Source: Methylocella silvestris BL2 (GTDB lineage Bacteria; Pseudomonadota; Alphaproteobacteria; Rhizobiales; Beijerinckiaceae). From it: a stretch of 64,000 bases of DNA. The stretch covers positions 1,364,001-1,428,000 of the forward strand of contig NC_011666.1 in NCBI RefSeq assembly GCF_000021745.1. The letters run 5' to 3'. Positions 63,964 to 64,000 of this stretch are shown here, in pieces; positions within the stretch are counted from its first letter, which is position 1, and every line of letters begins with the position of its first letter. The position numbers and the translations under genes are program-made. A model generated the notes under the pieces. That model was given only the letters and a program-made list of their open reading frames with translations, did no database searches and had not been told where the DNA came from.

Positions 63964-64000
63964 GCATTTATGACGTGAAGTGAGCTGGGTCGATTGCAGG

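Overview
The window looks like the chromosome of a facultative methanotroph of the alphaproteobacterial family Beijerinckiaceae, most likely Methylocella or a close relative. The left edge carries the 3' part of the soluble methane monooxygenase regulatory locus (mmoR, a small ORF, then the GroEL-like mmoG), with the structural mmo genes presumably just outside to the left. An Irr-type Fur regulator, high-GC core genes, an alphaproteobacterial palindromic repeat and malate synthase G (glyoxylate bypass, multi-carbon growth) agree with this. The genus is an inference; no database search was possible.

Layout. 1-7.3 kb: mmoR - small acidic protein - mmoG, a secreted IDRL-repeat protein behind a possible sigma54 promoter, irr with a strong terminator, a small cytochrome c and a short conserved alphaproteobacterial-type protein. 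7.2-14.4 kb: an apparent minus-strand operon encoding a multicopper oxidase with FG-GAP repeats, a Tat-exported molybdenum hydroxylase large subunit and its 2Fe-2S small subunit, with a small Tat-signal protein divergent to it.

14.4-36.0 kb is an accessory region that ends at an intact tRNA-Thr(UGU). It is full of decayed genes: a filamentous-haemagglutinin TPS fragment, phage-like proteins with frameshifts and a nonsense codon, a secreted beta-helix protein, a divergent pair of broken defence-like genes (OLD-type ATPase fragment and frameshifted PD-(D/E)XK nuclease-like protein), a tyrosine recombinase, a UDG-like protein, an IS3-family element with IS remnants, and fragments of flavin reductase, DUF2493, GspN and DUF2924 genes. 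Within it sits a set of intact exported proteins on the minus strand (TIGR03118-like, DUF6282-like hydrolase, type-B carboxylesterase, alpha/beta hydrolase), each with a good ribosome binding site.

36-64 kb is ordinary chromosome: MHS transporter, patatin-like protein, Ada, a Tat-exported histone-deacetylase-like hydrolase, a Zur-type operator in front of a zinc ABC transporter, a P-type cation ATPase, sterol-desaturase-like protein, pyrE, nitronate monooxygenase, PLD-like protein, two DUF3616-like paralogues formed by tandem duplication, a TrkA-N potassium channel with an altered filter, DUF779, malate synthase G, an RsmB-like methyltransferase and a MAPEG protein.

The best candidates for something undescribed are the small protein between mmoR and mmoG, the MCO/molybdenum-hydroxylase operon, the island set of exported hydrolases, the broken ATPase/nuclease pair, and the DUF3616 duplication next to the channel.
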